Below are positions 19,300 to 30,043 of a stretch of 64,000 bases of DNA, piece by piece (the first letter of the stretch is position 1; each line of letters begins with the position of its first letter). The stretch covers positions 1 through 64,000 of the forward strand of contig NZ_JAQQPZ010000001.1 in assembly GCF_028750675.1 (NCBI RefSeq). The letters are read 5' to 3'. Position numbers and translations under genes: made by a program. The notes under the pieces are model-generated. The model saw only the letters and a program-made list of their open reading frames with translations. It searched no databases and was not told the origin of the DNA. The stretch comes from Shewanella metallivivens (GTDB taxonomy: Bacteria; Pseudomonadota; Gammaproteobacteria; Enterobacterales; Shewanellaceae).

Positions 19300-21783
19300 A
19301 TGAGATTGAATAAAATTTTTGCCTCGATGTTATTCGTCGGCGCGTCTTTTTCAGGGAATGGTTGGGCAGAGTCTTTCCAACCTTTTGAAGTGACCGACAT
19401 TCAAGTAGAAGGTTTGCAACGAGTTGCTCTCGGTGCAGCGCTATTAAGTTTGCCTGTGAAAGTAGGTGACACGATAGATGAAGTTAAATTACAGCAAGCC
19501 ATTAAGAGCCTGTATGGTTCGACCAACTTTGAAAACATCAGCATTAGCCATGAAGATGGCATTCTGTATGTCAGTGTCAAAGAACGTCCGACCATCAGCA
19601 TTATTTCATTTGAAGGCAACAAAGACATCAAAGACGAACAGTTACAAGAAAGTCTTGATGGTTCTGGTGTTAAATCAGGTGAGTCATTAGACAGAACCAT
19701 GTTGTCAGGCATTGAAAAAGGCCTGCAAGATTTCTATTACGGCGTGGGCAAGTATGGCGCTAAAGTTGAAGCGCAAATCATTAACTTACCGCGTAACAGA
19801 GTTGAACTTAAATTTAAGTTTACTGAAGGTCTAGCAGCCGAAATTCGTCAAATTAACGTTGTCGGTAACACCGTGTTTTCTGACTCAGAGCTGATTAGCA
19901 TGCTCGAGCTTAAAGACTTTGTTGCCTGGTGGGATTTATTCGGTGAGCGCCGCTATCAAAAGCAAAAGCTTCAAGCCGATTTAGAAACCATTAAGACCTA
20001 TTATCATAATCAAGGCTATATTCGTTTTGAAGTCACCTCTACGCAGGTTGCGATGACCCCAGACCGTAAAGGTTTGTACATCACAATTAACGTTAATGAA
20101 GGCGATAAGTATAAGGTTAAAGACGTTAACTTAGTAGGCGACCTCATGGGGCGTGAAGAGTTAATGAGATCGATTTTACCAATCAAACCCGGCAATATGT
20201 ACAACGGTGCAGATGTGACATTCACCGAAGAAATGTACAGTAAATATCTCGGTCGTTTTGGTTATGCTTACCCAGAAGTCAAAACCTATCCAGAAATTGA
20301 TGATGAAAACAAAGAAGTTGTCCTCAACATCAATGTGAATCCTGGTAAACGTGTTTATGTTCGCTCGATTAACTTTACCGGTAATGCCGTGACCAAAGAT
20401 GAAGTCATGCGTCGTGAACTTCGTCAAATGGAAGGCGCTTGGTTAAACTCAGCACAAATTGAACAGTCTAAAACGCGTCTTAACCGTTTAGGTTACTTTG
20501 AAACCGTTGAAACTGAAACAATTCAAGTGCCAGGTAGTGATGATCTTGTCGACGTCGCCGTAACCGTAAAAGAGCAACCGTCGGGTTCGTTCAATGCCGG
20601 TGTGGGTTACGGTACTGAGTCAGGTGTTAGCTTACAATTTGGTATCGAACAGAATAACTTCCTGGGTACCGGTAACCAAGCAGGTGTGAGCATTAACACC
20701 AACAAGTATTCAAAAAGTGCGACCTTGTCTTATACCGATCCCTATTTTACGAAAGACGGTGTCAGTTTAGGCGGAAGCGTTTATTGGAACGAGTTTGATG
20801 CTAACGAAGCAAACCTTGAGCGTTATAAGAATAAATCTTATGGTGTTGCGCTTTCTTCAGGCTTCCCCGTAAACGAATCTAACCGTTTAAACGGTGGTAT
20901 TGGTTATCGTCATAACACGATTTCTGAAATCTCATCTTATGAACAGGCAACCCGTTTTTACAATATTTACCGTGAGAATGATTCGGTTGATTCTGATTTA
21001 AGCTTTGATAACTTCGAGCTAAGTGGTGGTTGGTATCGTAGTACGCTTAACCGCGGTACATTCCCAACAGATGGTTCGTCTCAACGTTTTAGCGGTAAAG
21101 TGACAGTACCGGGCTCAGACTTACAGTATTTCAAAACTGACTTTGAAACTAACTTCTATTTCCCGATGACTCGTCAACACGGATTTGTTTTGTTAGCGCG
21201 AGCGCATTTAGGTTACGCTAATGGCTATGGTAGTTTTAACGACAATGACCAGATTTTACCGTTTTGGGAGAACTACTACTCAGGCGGATCAAGTTCATTG
21301 CGTGGCTTCTCATCTAACTCAGTTGGTCCACGTTCATTTTATCTCTACCGTGGCAGTGAACCTTGTTCGCCAGATCCGTCAGCGGATGGCTGTAGCTTAG
21401 CTGGTGACCCAGACTCTGTTTATGTGAGTGAGGGTAACTCTATTGGTGGTAACGCAATTGCGACGGCCAGCATAGAGATGATTGTTCCAACACCATTCTT
21501 AGATGAGGCTTATACCAATTCGGTACGTACCAGTTTCTTCGTTGACGCCGGTAACGTGTGGGATACAGAATTTGATTATGATGGTTATCGTTATCTACCT
21601 GCTGATCAATTCTCTCAGCTTAGTGATTATAGCGACCCTGAACGTATTCGGGCATCATGGGGTATGAGCGTACAGTGGTTGTCGCCTATGGGCCCAATGG
21701 TATTCAGTTTAGCTTGGCCGATTAAAGAGTACGAAGACGATGAAACAGAGATTTTCTCGTTCAATATTGGCAAAACGTTCTAA
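19300..21783 (+). CDS. bamA: outer membrane protein assembly factor BamA
   Basis: BamA is the core of the BAM complex that folds beta-barrel proteins into the outer membrane. A signal peptide of about 23 residues ends at GWA before ESFQPFEV. Five POTRA domains (about 24-420) follow, then a 16-strand barrel with the SSLRGFSSNSVGP loop that carries the conserved RGF motif. The protein ends in phenylalanine (FNIGKTF), as expected for a BAM substrate. The 827 residues fit the family. It is flanked by rseP and skp. Confidence 0.97.
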   Translation: MRLNKIFASMLFVGASFSGNGWAESFQPFEVTDIQVEGLQRVALGAALLSLPVKVGDTIDEVKLQQAIKSLYGSTNFENISISHEDGILYVSVKERPTISIISFEGNKDIKDEQLQESLDGSGVKSGESLDRTMLSGIEKGLQDFYYGVGKYGAKVEAQIINLPRNRVELKFKFTEGLAAEIRQINVVGNTVFSDSELISMLELKDFVAWWDLFGERRYQKQKLQADLETIKTYYHNQGYIRFEVTSTQVAMTPDRKGLYITINVNEGDKYKVKDVNLVGDLMGREELMRSILPIKPGNMYNGADVTFTEEMYSKYLGRFGYAYPEVKTYPEIDDENKEVVLNINVNPGKRVYVRSINFTGNAVTKDEVMRRELRQMEGAWLNSAQIEQSKTRLNRLGYFETVETETIQVPGSDDLVDVAVTVKEQPSGSFNAGVGYGTESGVSLQFGIEQNNFLGTGNQAGVSINTNKYSKSATLSYTDPYFTKDGVSLGGSVYWNEFDANEANLERYKNKSYGVALSSGFPVNESNRLNGGIGYRHNTISEISSYEQATRFYNIYRENDSVDSDLSFDNFELSGGWYRSTLNRGTFPTDGSSQRFSGKVTVPGSDLQYFKTDFETNFYFPMTRQHGFVLLARAHLGYANGYGSFNDNDQILPFWENYYSGGSSSLRGFSSNSVGPRSFYLYRGSEPCSPDPSADGCSLAGDPDSVYVSEGNSIGGNAIATASIEMIVPTPFLDEAYTNSVRTSFFVDAGNVWDTEFDYDGYRYLPADQFSQLSDYSDPERIRASWGMSVQWLSPMGPMVFSLAWPIKEYEDDETEIFSFNIGKTF

Positions 21784-21838
21784 AACAAATACACTCGGCA
21801 AGTTTTGCTGATAACAACAAGTTTAAAAGGAGTCTACT

Positions 21839-22345
21839 TTGAAAAAGATGGTAAATCGCGCATTAGTAACGTTGGCATTTCTTGCGACACCAATGCTAGC
21901 ACACGCTGAAAAAATCGCCGTGGTTGACATGGGTGAAGTATTTGAGCAGTTGCCACAGCGCGAGCAAATTTCTAAATCATTAAAAGCCGAATTTGGTGAT
22001 CGTGTTGCTGAAGTCCAAAAAATGCAGGAAGAAATGCGTACATTGGTTGAAAAACAACAGCGTGACGGCGCATTAATGAGCGAAACACAAAAAACTGAAT
22101 TAGTACGTAAAATGGAATCATTAAAGTCTGATTTCCAATTAAAAGGCAAAGCACTTGATGAAGACATGCGTCGCCGTCAAGGTGAAGAGCAAAACAAACT
22201 ATTAGTTCAGGTTCAAAAAGCGATTAATACCATTGCTGGTAAAGAAGATTACGACCTAGTGTTACAACGTGGTGCGGTTATTTTTGTTAAGCCAGAAGCT
22301 GACATTAGCGGCAAAGTGGTTGAAGCCTTAAGCAAAGGCAAATAA
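21839..22345 (+). CDS. skp: periplasmic chaperone Skp (OmpH family)
   Basis: Skp is a trimeric periplasmic holdase that delivers unfolded outer-membrane proteins to BAM. A signal peptide (cut after LAHA, about residue 22) precedes KIAVVDMGEVFEQLPQRE and a long charged coiled-coil arm (about 50-125), then the closing beta segment YDLVLQRGAVIFVKPEADIS. The length is 168 residues. The start is a TTG with AAAGGAG 7 bases upstream. lpxD begins 5 bp after its stop. Confidence 0.95.
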   Translation: MKKMVNRALVTLAFLATPMLAHAEKIAVVDMGEVFEQLPQREQISKSLKAEFGDRVAEVQKMQEEMRTLVEKQQRDGALMSETQKTELVRKMESLKSDFQLKGKALDEDMRRRQGEEQNKLLVQVQKAINTIAGKEDYDLVLQRGAVIFVKPEADISGKVVEALSKGK

Positions 22346-22350
22346 GTAAT

Positions 22351-23376
22351 ATGCAAAAAGTGACTTTAAAAGAGCTTGGCCAGCTATTAAACGCAACGAT
22401 TAAAGGTGATGCAACACTAGAAATTTCCAGTGTTGCAACACTTGAAGATGCGGTACAAGGTCAACTCTCTTTTTTAGCCAATGGTAAATACCGTGCACAG
22501 CTTGAGGCGTCTCAAGCTAGCGCGGTATTGCTGAGCGAAAAAGAAGCTGAGTTTTACCAAGGCAATGCATTAATTGTTGCCGACCCTTATGTGGGGTTTG
22601 CCCGTGTGGCACAACTGCTCGATACCACACCTAAACAAGCGTTAGGTATTCATCCGTCTGCACATATAGATCCTTCAGCCATTATTGGTGAAGGTGTTGC
22701 TATTGGCGCGAACGCGGTGATTGAAGCGGGTGTCATTTTAGGCGAAAACGTTCAAGTTGGTCCCGGTTGTGTTATTGGCCAAGACACTATTATTGGTTCT
22801 GGCTCGCGACTTTGGGCTAACGTAACGATTTATCATGATGTTCATTTGGGGCAAGACTGTCTTGTTCAGTCTGGTACCGTAATTGGTTCTGATGGCTTTG
22901 GTTATGCCAATGATCGCGGTAATTGGATTAAAATCCCCCAAACCGGCGGTGTTAGGATTGGTAATCATGTCGAAATTGGTGCGTGCACAAGTATCGACAG
23001 AGGGGCGTTGTCACATACTGAAATTCATGACGGTGTCATTATCGATAATCAGATTCAAATTGCCCATAATGTGATCATTGGTCAAAACAGTGCGATTGCT
23101 GGCGGTACAGTTATTGCGGGCAGTTCGACCATTGGTAAGTATTGTATTATTGGTGGTGACTGTGCAATCTCTGGGCATTTATCCATTGCTGATGGTGTTC
23201 ATGTCTCTGGTGGGACCAATGTAACGAGTGTTATTCGTGACAAAGGCGTGTATTCTTCTGCTACTATTGCAATGGAAAACAAACTTTGGCGTCGTAACAC
23301 TGTGCGTTTCCGTCAATTAGATGAATTATTTAGCCGAGTTAAACAGCTCGAAATAAGTGCCAAGGGCGACGAATAA
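22351..23376 (+). CDS. lpxD: UDP-3-O-acylglucosamine N-acyltransferase LpxD
   Basis: LpxD adds the second 3-hydroxyacyl chain, from acyl-ACP, to UDP-3-O-acyl-glucosamine in lipid A synthesis. The N-terminal uridine-binding domain (about 1-105) is followed by a left-handed beta-helix (about 110-300) with hexapeptide repeats and the catalytic-region motif [16 protein letters not shown], then a C-terminal helix. The 341 residues equal the E. coli length. It lies between skp and fabZ in the usual order. Confidence 0.97.
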   Translation: MQKVTLKELGQLLNATIKGDATLEISSVATLEDAVQGQLSFLANGKYRAQLEASQASAVLLSEKEAEFYQGNALIVADPYVGFARVAQLLDTTPKQALGIHPSAHIDPSAIIGEGVAIGANAVIEAGVILGENVQVGPGCVIGQDTIIGSGSRLWANVTIYHDVHLGQDCLVQSGTVIGSDGFGYANDRGNWIKIPQTGGVRIGNHVEIGACTSIDRGALSHTEIHDGVIIDNQIQIAHNVIIGQNSAIAGGTVIAGSSTIGKYCIIGGDCAISGHLSIADGVHVSGGTNVTSVIRDKGVYSSATIAMENKLWRRNTVRFRQLDELFSRVKQLEISAKGDE

Positions 23377-23408
23377 CCTATTATTCTGCCTTGATTAAGG
23401 AATGTAGT

Positions 23409-23870
23409 GTGTCAAACCAACTAAACACCATGGATATTAAAGAGATCCTTAAATATCTACCTCATAGATATCCATTTTTGTTAATCGATCGTGTGCTTGA
23501 TTTCACCAAAGGTGTGCAATTACATGCGATAAAAAACGTCACAATTAATGAGCCATTTTTTCAAGGCCATTTTCCTGTACAGCCGGTCATGCCGGGAGTA
23601 TTGATTTTAGAAGCAATGGCACAAGCTACAGGTTTACTTGCGTTTAAAACCATGAGCTCAGAGCCTTCTCCTGACGTATTGTATTATTTTGCGGGTATCG
23701 ATAAAGCGCGTTTTAAACGGGTTGTTGAACCAGGCGATCAAATACATTTCCACGTCAAAATGATTAAAGAGCGCCGTGGCATTGGTGTATTTATTGGTGA
23801 AGCCTTAGTTGACGGAGAACTGGTTTGTTCTGCTGAAATTATGTGCGCACGTAGAGAGATTACAAAGTGA
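23409..23870 (+). CDS. fabZ: 3-hydroxyacyl-ACP dehydratase FabZ
   Basis: FabZ dehydrates 3-hydroxyacyl-ACPs in fatty acid elongation. It is a single hot-dog domain of 153 residues with [13 protein letters not shown] and the active-site stretch [20 protein letters not shown], which holds the catalytic histidine and glutamate. GTG 23409 is chosen because AAGGA lies about 8 bases upstream; the in-frame TTG at 23391 has none. The stop overlaps the lpxA GTG by 4 bp. Confidence 0.96.
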   Translation: MSNQLNTMDIKEILKYLPHRYPFLLIDRVLDFTKGVQLHAIKNVTINEPFFQGHFPVQPVMPGVLILEAMAQATGLLAFKTMSSEPSPDVLYYFAGIDKARFKRVVEPGDQIHFHVKMIKERRGIGVFIGEALVDGELVCSAEIMCARREITK

Positions 23871-24637
23871 TAGATAAATTAGCATTTGTTCACCCAACAG
23901 CCAAAATCGGACAAAATGTAACGATAGGCCCTTGGACCTACATTGGCGAAAACGTTGAAATTGGCGACGACACATGGATAAGCTCTCATGTCGTTGTTAA
24001 AGGCCCAACTGTCATTGGTAAAGGCAACCGTATATTTCAATTTGCCTCAGTCGGTGAAGAGTGCCAAGACAAAAAGTATGCTGGCGAACAAACACGCTTA
24101 ATTATCGGTGATAACAATATCATTCGTGAGTCTGTGACTATCCACCGCGGTACCACACAAGACAACAATGAAACCCGTATAGGGTCAAACTGTTTATTTA
24201 TGGCTTATGTTCATATCGCACATGATTGCGTTGTGGGAAATAATGTCATAATGGCTAACAATGCCTCAATTGCTGGCCATGTACATGTAGGTGATTGGGT
24301 TATTCTTGGCGGTATGACGGGCGTGCATCAGTTTGTGCGTATCGGTAATCACGCTTTCACAGCGGGGGCGTCTCTTATATTACAAGATGTGCCACCATTT
24401 GTGATGGCAGCCGGCTCACCTGCCGCTCCACGTGGATTAAACCTTGAGGGCTTAAAACGTCGTGGCTTTAGTAAAGAAAGCCAACGCGCCATTTTAAATG
24501 CCTATAAGGCAGTGTTCCGTAAGAGCTTAACCATTGAAGAAGCTAACGCCGAAGTCAGTGACATGGCCGAAAAAGATGAAAATGTAAAAGCCTTTATGGC
24601 ATTTATTAATCATCCAGGTCGCGGCATTATTCGATAG
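23867..24637 (+). CDS. lpxA: UDP-N-acetylglucosamine O-acyltransferase LpxA
   Basis: LpxA performs the first step of lipid A synthesis, moving 3-hydroxyacyl from ACP to the 3-OH of UDP-GlcNAc. A left-handed beta-helix fills residues 1-190, with the catalytic histidine in [15 protein letters not shown], followed by the helical C-terminal domain [12 protein letters not shown]. The length is 256 residues. The GTG start overlaps fabZ (GTGA), and lpxB starts 8 bp after the stop. Confidence 0.97.
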   Translation: MIDKLAFVHPTAKIGQNVTIGPWTYIGENVEIGDDTWISSHVVVKGPTVIGKGNRIFQFASVGEECQDKKYAGEQTRLIIGDNNIIRESVTIHRGTTQDNNETRIGSNCLFMAYVHIAHDCVVGNNVIMANNASIAGHVHVGDWVILGGMTGVHQFVRIGNHAFTAGASLILQDVPPFVMAAGSPAAPRGLNLEGLKRRGFSKESQRAILNAYKAVFRKSLTIEEANAEVSDMAEKDENVKAFMAFINHPGRGIIR

Positions 24638-24645
24638 AAGACACG

Positions 24646-25803
24646 ATGACTCAACGTTCTCAAAAAGTCTTTGCCATTGTCGCCGGAGAAATCTCCGGCG
24701 ATATTTTAGGTGCAGGCTTAGTTAAATCACTTAAAAAACGCCATCCTGATGCTCGTTTCATCGGCATAGGTGGTCCGCGCATGCAAGCGCTTGGATTTGA
24801 AAGTTTATTTTCAATGGAAGAGTTAGCAGTAATGGGCTTAGTGGAAGTGTTATCGCGCTTACCACGATTGCTTCATATCCGCTCAAGTTTAATTAACCAA
24901 ATTACCGCACTATCACCAGATTGTTTTATTGGTATTGATGCGCCTGATTTTAATATCGGCCTTGAACTTAAGTTAAAAGCTAAAGGCATTAAAACGGTGC
25001 ATTATGTTAGCCCTTCAGTGTGGGCATGGCGCCCGAAACGCATCTTTAAAATAGCTAAAGCCACCAACATGGTGTTGTCTTTATTGCCGTTCGAAAAAGC
25101 GTTTTACGATAAACATCAAGTCCCTTGCACATTTGTTGGCCATACCTTGGCAGATGACATTCCGATGCACAGTGATAAATTAGCCGCTCGTGCAGAGTTA
25201 GGTCTCGACCCAACTGCAGAATACCTTGCTGTATTGCCTGGTTCTCGTGGTGGTGAACTAGCCCAGCTTGCCGAACCTTTTATTAAAGCTGCTGTGTTGG
25301 TGAAACAAGCCTATCCAGATATTAAGTTAGTGACGCCTCTGGTGAATGAGGCGCGTAAACAGCAATTTACTGAAGCTTTAAAACAATATGCTCCAGATTT
25401 AGAAATTCATCTCATTGATGGTCACTCCCGTGAAGTGATGGCTGCAGCAGACTGTATTTTATTAGCGTCTGGTACCGCGACTTTAGAAGCAATGTTGGTT
25501 AAGCGTCCTATGGTGGTTTCTTACCGTGTAAGCCCGATCACTTATGCCATTGCCATTCGGATGATGAATATCAGCAATTATTCTTTACCTAATCTATTGG
25601 CAAACGAAACAATTGTACCTGAGTTGATGCAAGCGAATTGCCAACCACAATTAATTGCAGATGCGGTAATTGATCAGCTTAATAAAGATTTTGCACCGTT
25701 AAATGCCCGTTTTGAACAATTGCATCAATTGCTTAAATGTAATGCCAGCGAACGTGCAGCTGATGCCGTAGATGCTTTATTGACAACAGGCCCTTCAACA
25801 TGA
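24646..25803 (+). CDS. lpxB: lipid-A-disaccharide synthase LpxB
   Basis: LpxB joins UDP-2,3-diacylglucosamine and lipid X to give the lipid A disaccharide at the inner face of the inner membrane. This GT19 glycosyltransferase shows [16 protein letters not shown] at the N-terminus, [12 protein letters not shown] and [12 protein letters not shown], followed by [10 protein letters not shown]. The length is 385 residues. Its stop overlaps the rnhB start (ATGA), indicating coupled translation. Confidence 0.97.
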   Translation: MTQRSQKVFAIVAGEISGDILGAGLVKSLKKRHPDARFIGIGGPRMQALGFESLFSMEELAVMGLVEVLSRLPRLLHIRSSLINQITALSPDCFIGIDAPDFNIGLELKLKAKGIKTVHYVSPSVWAWRPKRIFKIAKATNMVLSLLPFEKAFYDKHQVPCTFVGHTLADDIPMHSDKLAARAELGLDPTAEYLAVLPGSRGGELAQLAEPFIKAAVLVKQAYPDIKLVTPLVNEARKQQFTEALKQYAPDLEIHLIDGHSREVMAAADCILLASGTATLEAMLVKRPMVVSYRVSPITYAIAIRMMNISNYSLPNLLANETIVPELMQANCQPQLIADAVIDQLNKDFAPLNARFEQLHQLLKCNASERAADAVDALLTTGPST

Positions 25804-26447
25804 CCAACCATGATTCAGTCCCTGTTGTGATAAAAAACATCACTCCAGAGCAAGTTGCCCTGATATCACAAGGTGTGGTTGCGGGGGTTGATGAGGTTGG
25901 CCGAGGTCCACTAGTGGGCGACGTGGTGACCGCAGCTGTGATTTTAGATCCTAATAAACCTATTGCGGGTTTAAATGACTCTAAAAAGCTCAGTGAAAAA
26001 CGCCGTAATGCCTTATACCAAGATATTATGGTCAATGCTCTGAGTGTGAGTGTTGGCCGCGCTAGCCCTACAGAAATTGATGAGCTTAATATTTTGCATG
26101 CCACCATGTTAGCCATGCAACGTGCGGTTGCCGGGTTAAGTATTCAGCCACAACGCGTGCTAGTCGACGGTAATCGTGTACCTGACTTTGGTATTGCTAG
26201 CCATGCGGTTATCAAAGGTGATGGATTAGTGGCTGCCATCAGCGCTGCCTCAATTATTGCCAAAGTGACTCGAGATGCAGAAATGGATACGCTCGATCAG
26301 CAGTATCCTCAATATGGCTTTGCCCAACACAAAGGTTATCCGACTAAAGCCCATTTTGAAGCCTTAGCATTGCACGGCGTATTGCCACAACATCGTAAAA
26401 GCTTTAAACCTGTGGCTGAGTGTATTTTACTGCAGAATAAATCCTGA
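25800..26447 (+). CDS. rnhB: ribonuclease HII
   Basis: RNase HII removes ribonucleotides and RNA primers from DNA. The active-site signature [21 protein letters not shown] (D and E of DEVGRG) starts near residue 29, followed by [12 protein letters not shown] and the acidic motif LVDGNRVP; the last ligand lies in [10 protein letters not shown]. The length is 215 residues, with a non-conserved 28-residue N-terminus. It overlaps lpxB by 4 bp and precedes dnaE. Confidence 0.96.
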   Translation: MTNHDSVPVVIKNITPEQVALISQGVVAGVDEVGRGPLVGDVVTAAVILDPNKPIAGLNDSKKLSEKRRNALYQDIMVNALSVSVGRASPTEIDELNILHATMLAMQRAVAGLSIQPQRVLVDGNRVPDFGIASHAVIKGDGLVAAISAASIIAKVTRDAEMDTLDQQYPQYGFAQHKGYPTKAHFEALALHGVLPQHRKSFKPVAECILLQNKS

Positions 26448-26460
26448 TATTAAAGACAAT

Positions 26461-26490
26461 AACCTAGTTTTCATTGGCGAAACTAGGTTA
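26461..26490 (+). terminator. rnhB-dnaE hairpin
   Basis: A perfect 10-bp stem, AACCTAGTTT (26461-26470) with AAACTAGGTT (26480-26489), follows rnhB by 13 bp. It is AT-rich and lacks a good T-run, so it may be a weak terminator or an mRNA-processing or stability hairpin. Confidence 0.45.
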
Positions 26491-26557
26491 GTTTGATAGT
26501 CTAAACTCCGCTTTTTCATGTTATTACATTCATCTTTTTTCGAAGAATAATTAATCT

Positions 26558-29500
26558 ATGTCCGATCCTCGTTTTGTTCATTTGCGCGTTCACAGTGATT
26601 TTTCGATGTCCGACGGCGTCGCAAAAGTTAAGCCCATTATTGCAGCGGCTGAAAGCCTTGATATGGCAGCGATAGCGTTAACTGATCAAAACAACTTTTG
26701 CGGCCTTGTAAAGTTTTATGGTGGATGCCATGGCGCAGGCATCAAGCCCATAGTCGGTGCTGACTTTTGGGTGCAAACCCCAGGGTTTGACAAAGAATTT
26801 TGCGCGTTAACCATTATTGCGATGGACAATGAAGGTTATCAAAATCTCACCCAATTAATCAGTGAAGCCTATTTGCGTGGGCAAATCGATGGCAGGGTGG
26901 TGATTGATCAAGATTGGCTGGTTAAATTTAACCGTGGGCTGATTATTTTATCGGGTGCCAAAGAAGGCGATGTGGGTAAAGCGTTATTAAAAGGCAACCA
27001 AAACCAGGTTGACGCTTTAGTGAGTTTTTACCAGCAACACTTTAACGACCGCTACTATTTAGAATTAATCCGAACCGGGCGGGCCGATGAAGAACGTTAC
27101 CTGCACATGGCGGTTGAGCTTGCATCAAGCCGAGGTTTGCCGGTTGTTGCCACTAACCAAGTGGTGTTTTTAAAACAAGATGACTTTGAAGCCCATGAAA
27201 TCCGCGTGGCGATCCATGATGGTTTTACCCTTGTAGATCCTCGTCGGCCTAAAACCTACAGCGACCAACAATATCTTCGCAGTCAGGAAGAAATGTGCGA
27301 GTTGTTTAGTGATATCCCTTCGGCGATACAAAATACCGTTGAAATCGCTAAACGTTGTAACGTCACCATTCGATTACATGAGTACTTTTTACCAAACTTC
27401 CCCACCGGTGACTTATCGATTGAAGACTTTCTTGTTGAAGTGTCGCGTAAAGGTTTAGAAGAACGTCTTGAGTTTTTGTTTCCTGATGAACAAGTTCGCG
27501 CTGATAAACGTGGCGAGTATGATGAGCGTCTTGAAATTGAACTCAAAGTGATTAACCAGATGGGGTTTCCTGGTTACTTCCTCATCGTAATGGAATTTAT
27601 TCAGTGGGGTAAAGATAACGGTATTCCGGTTGGGCCAGGTCGTGGTTCTGGCGCTGGGTCATTGGTTGCTTATGCGCTTAAAATTACTGATTTAGATCCT
27701 CTCGAATACGATTTACTCTTCGAACGATTCTTAAACCCTGAACGTGTCTCGATGCCCGACTTTGACGTCGATTTTTGTATGGACCGTCGTGACGAGGTGA
27801 TTGATCACGTTGCTGATCTCTATGGCCGTGAAGCGGTATCACAGATTATTACCTTCGGCACCATGGCGGCAAAAGCGGTAGTGCGTGATGTTGGTCGAGT
27901 ATTAGGCCATCCATACGGTTTTGTTGAACGCTTAACAAAAATGATCCCGGCAGAACCAGGAATGACTTTAGCCAAGGCTTTTGAGGTTGAGCCATCGTTA
28001 CCTGAAGCCTATGCTGCCGACGAAGACGTAAAAGAACTTATTGATATGTGTCGCCGCTTAGAAGGGGTGACACGTAACGCGGGTAAACATGCCGGCGGTG
28101 TGGTGATTGCCCCCACACGTATCACTGACTTTGCGCCATTATATTGTGATGCAGAAGGCTTAAACCCCGTTACCCAGTTCGACAAAAACGATGTTGAAAC
28201 CGCGGGTTTAGTTAAGTTCGACTTTTTAGGTTTACGGACGTTGACCATTATTGACTGGGCGCTGCAGATGATAAATCCGCGCTTAGCCAAAGAGGGTAAA
28301 GAGCCGGTGCGAATTGAGGCGATTCGTCTTGATGATCCTGCCTGTTTTAGATTGTTGCAACGTTACGAAACTACCGCGGTTTTCCAGCTCGAATCTCGCG
28401 GTATGAAAGACCTCATTAAACGCCTGCAACCCGATTGTTTTGAAGACATGATTGCACTGGTTGCACTGTTTCGCCCAGGCCCTTTGCAATCAGGCATGGT
28501 TGATAACTTTATTGAACGTAAACATGGCCGTGAAGAGGTGTCGTACCCAGACTCTGAATATCAACACGAATCATTGAAAGAGTTATTGTCTCCAACCTAC
28601 GGCATCATTTTATACCAAGAACAGGTTATGCAGATTGCTCAGGTGTTGTCAGGTTATACCCTTGGTGGTGCTGACATGTTGCGCCGTGCAATGGGTAAGA
28701 AAAAGCCAGAAGAAATGGCCAAGCAGCGCAGTATCTTTAAAGAAGGGGCTGTTAATAACGGCATCGACGGCGAATTGTCGATGAAAATCTTCGACTTGGT
28801 AGAAAAGTTCGCCGGTTACGGTTTTAACAAATCGCATTCGGCCGCTTATGCTTTAGTGTCGTACCAAACATTGTGGCTTAAAACTCACTATCCGGCGCAA
28901 TTTATGGCGGCAGTTATGTCTGCCGACATGGATAACACCGACAAAATCGTTACCTTGGTTGACGAGTGCGAACGTATGGGGTTACCGCTTATTCCGCCCG
29001 ATGTGAATAAAGGCTTATTTAAGTTTACCGTTGATGACGACCTTAATATTGTTTACGGCATTGGCGCCATTAAAGGTGTGGGTGAAGGCCCTGTCGATTC
29101 GATTTTAGAAGCTCGCAAAGATGGACCGTTTATCGATTTATTTGATTTCTGTGCCCGCGTTGATTTAAAAAAGCTCAATAAACGCGTCATCGAAAAACTC
29201 ATTTTAGCAGGGGCATTAGACACGCTAGGTCCACATCGCGCCTCAATGATGGCAACATTACCCGAAGCCATCAGCGCCGCAGCACAGCATGCCAAGGCAG
29301 AAGCCATTGGCCAGCATGATATGTTTGGTTTACTCAATAGCGAACCAGAAGACAGTAAACAAAATTTTGTACAGTGTACGCCATGGCCAGACAAAATTTG
29401 GTTAGAAGGCGAGCGTGAAACCCTAGGGCTGTATTTGACTGGGCATCCCATAAATCAGTATTTAAAAGAACTCAAGCAATACACCAACGGCCGTTTAAAA

Positions 29501-30034
29501 GACATTCACCCAACCGAGCGTGGCAAAACCGTTAAGGCGGCAGGGCTGGTTGTCGCAACCCGAGTAATGATCACTAAACGCGGCTCAAAAATGGGGTTAG
29601 TTACCCTTGACGACAAAAGCGCCCGATTAGAGATCATGCTATTTACCGAGCCGTTTGAAAAGTTTGGTCATTTGCTTGAAAAAGACCGCATTTTAATTTG
29701 CGAAGGTGATGTCAGCTTTGATGACTTTTCTGGCGGCAACCGCATGAATGCCCGTAATGTGATTGATATAGGTGAGGCCCGAAGCCACTTTGCCAAAGCA
29801 GTTGAAATTAATGTACAAGGCAACGATATTAACCCTGAGTGGTTAGATACATTTGAGCAAACCCTCACGCCATGGCGTAATGGCGCGGTGCCAGTGGTGA
29901 TTAATTATATCAAGCCAGAGGCGAGCGGGAAGATTACTTTAGGTGATGAATGGCGGGTAAACCCAAGTGATGAATTAATGCTATCGCTTGAACGATTACT
30001 CGGTTCACATAACGTCAAAATTACCTTTAATTAG
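26558..30034 (+). CDS. dnaE: DNA polymerase III alpha subunit
   Basis: DnaE is the replicative polymerase. The 1158 residues hold an N-terminal PHP domain ([19 protein letters not shown]), the polymerase core with [16 protein letters not shown] and the catalytic aspartates in [15 protein letters not shown], then [19 protein letters not shown] helix-hairpin-helix, an OB fold ([20 protein letters not shown]) and the tau-binding tail complete it. The length matches E. coli (1160). The gap to tilS is only 9 bp, with no accA between them. Confidence 0.98.
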   Translation: MSDPRFVHLRVHSDFSMSDGVAKVKPIIAAAESLDMAAIALTDQNNFCGLVKFYGGCHGAGIKPIVGADFWVQTPGFDKEFCALTIIAMDNEGYQNLTQLISEAYLRGQIDGRVVIDQDWLVKFNRGLIILSGAKEGDVGKALLKGNQNQVDALVSFYQQHFNDRYYLELIRTGRADEERYLHMAVELASSRGLPVVATNQVVFLKQDDFEAHEIRVAIHDGFTLVDPRRPKTYSDQQYLRSQEEMCELFSDIPSAIQNTVEIAKRCNVTIRLHEYFLPNFPTGDLSIEDFLVEVSRKGLEERLEFLFPDEQVRADKRGEYDERLEIELKVINQMGFPGYFLIVMEFIQWGKDNGIPVGPGRGSGAGSLVAYALKITDLDPLEYDLLFERFLNPERVSMPDFDVDFCMDRRDEVIDHVADLYGREAVSQIITFGTMAAKAVVRDVGRVLGHPYGFVERLTKMIPAEPGMTLAKAFEVEPSLPEAYAADEDVKELIDMCRRLEGVTRNAGKHAGGVVIAPTRITDFAPLYCDAEGLNPVTQFDKNDVETAGLVKFDFLGLRTLTIIDWALQMINPRLAKEGKEPVRIEAIRLDDPACFRLLQRYETTAVFQLESRGMKDLIKRLQPDCFEDMIALVALFRPGPLQSGMVDNFIERKHGREEVSYPDSEYQHESLKELLSPTYGIILYQEQVMQIAQVLSGYTLGGADMLRRAMGKKKPEEMAKQRSIFKEGAVNNGIDGELSMKIFDLVEKFAGYGFNKSHSAAYALVSYQTLWLKTHYPAQFMAAVMSADMDNTDKIVTLVDECERMGLPLIPPDVNKGLFKFTVDDDLNIVYGIGAIKGVGEGPVDSILEARKDGPFIDLFDFCARVDLKKLNKRVIEKLILAGALDTLGPHRASMMATLPEAISAAAQHAKAEAIGQHDMFGLLNSEPEDSKQNFVQCTPWPDKIWLEGERETLGLYLTGHPINQYLKELKQYTNGRLKDIHPTERGKTVKAAGLVVATRVMITKRGSKMGLVTLDDKSARLEIMLFTEPFEKFGHLLEKDRILICEGDVSFDDFSGGNRMNARNVIDIGEARSHFAKAVEINVQGNDINPEWLDTFEQTLTPWRNGAVPVVINYIKPEASGKITLGDEWRVNPSDELMLSLERLLGSHNVKITFN

Positions 30035-30043
30035 GCAAATATC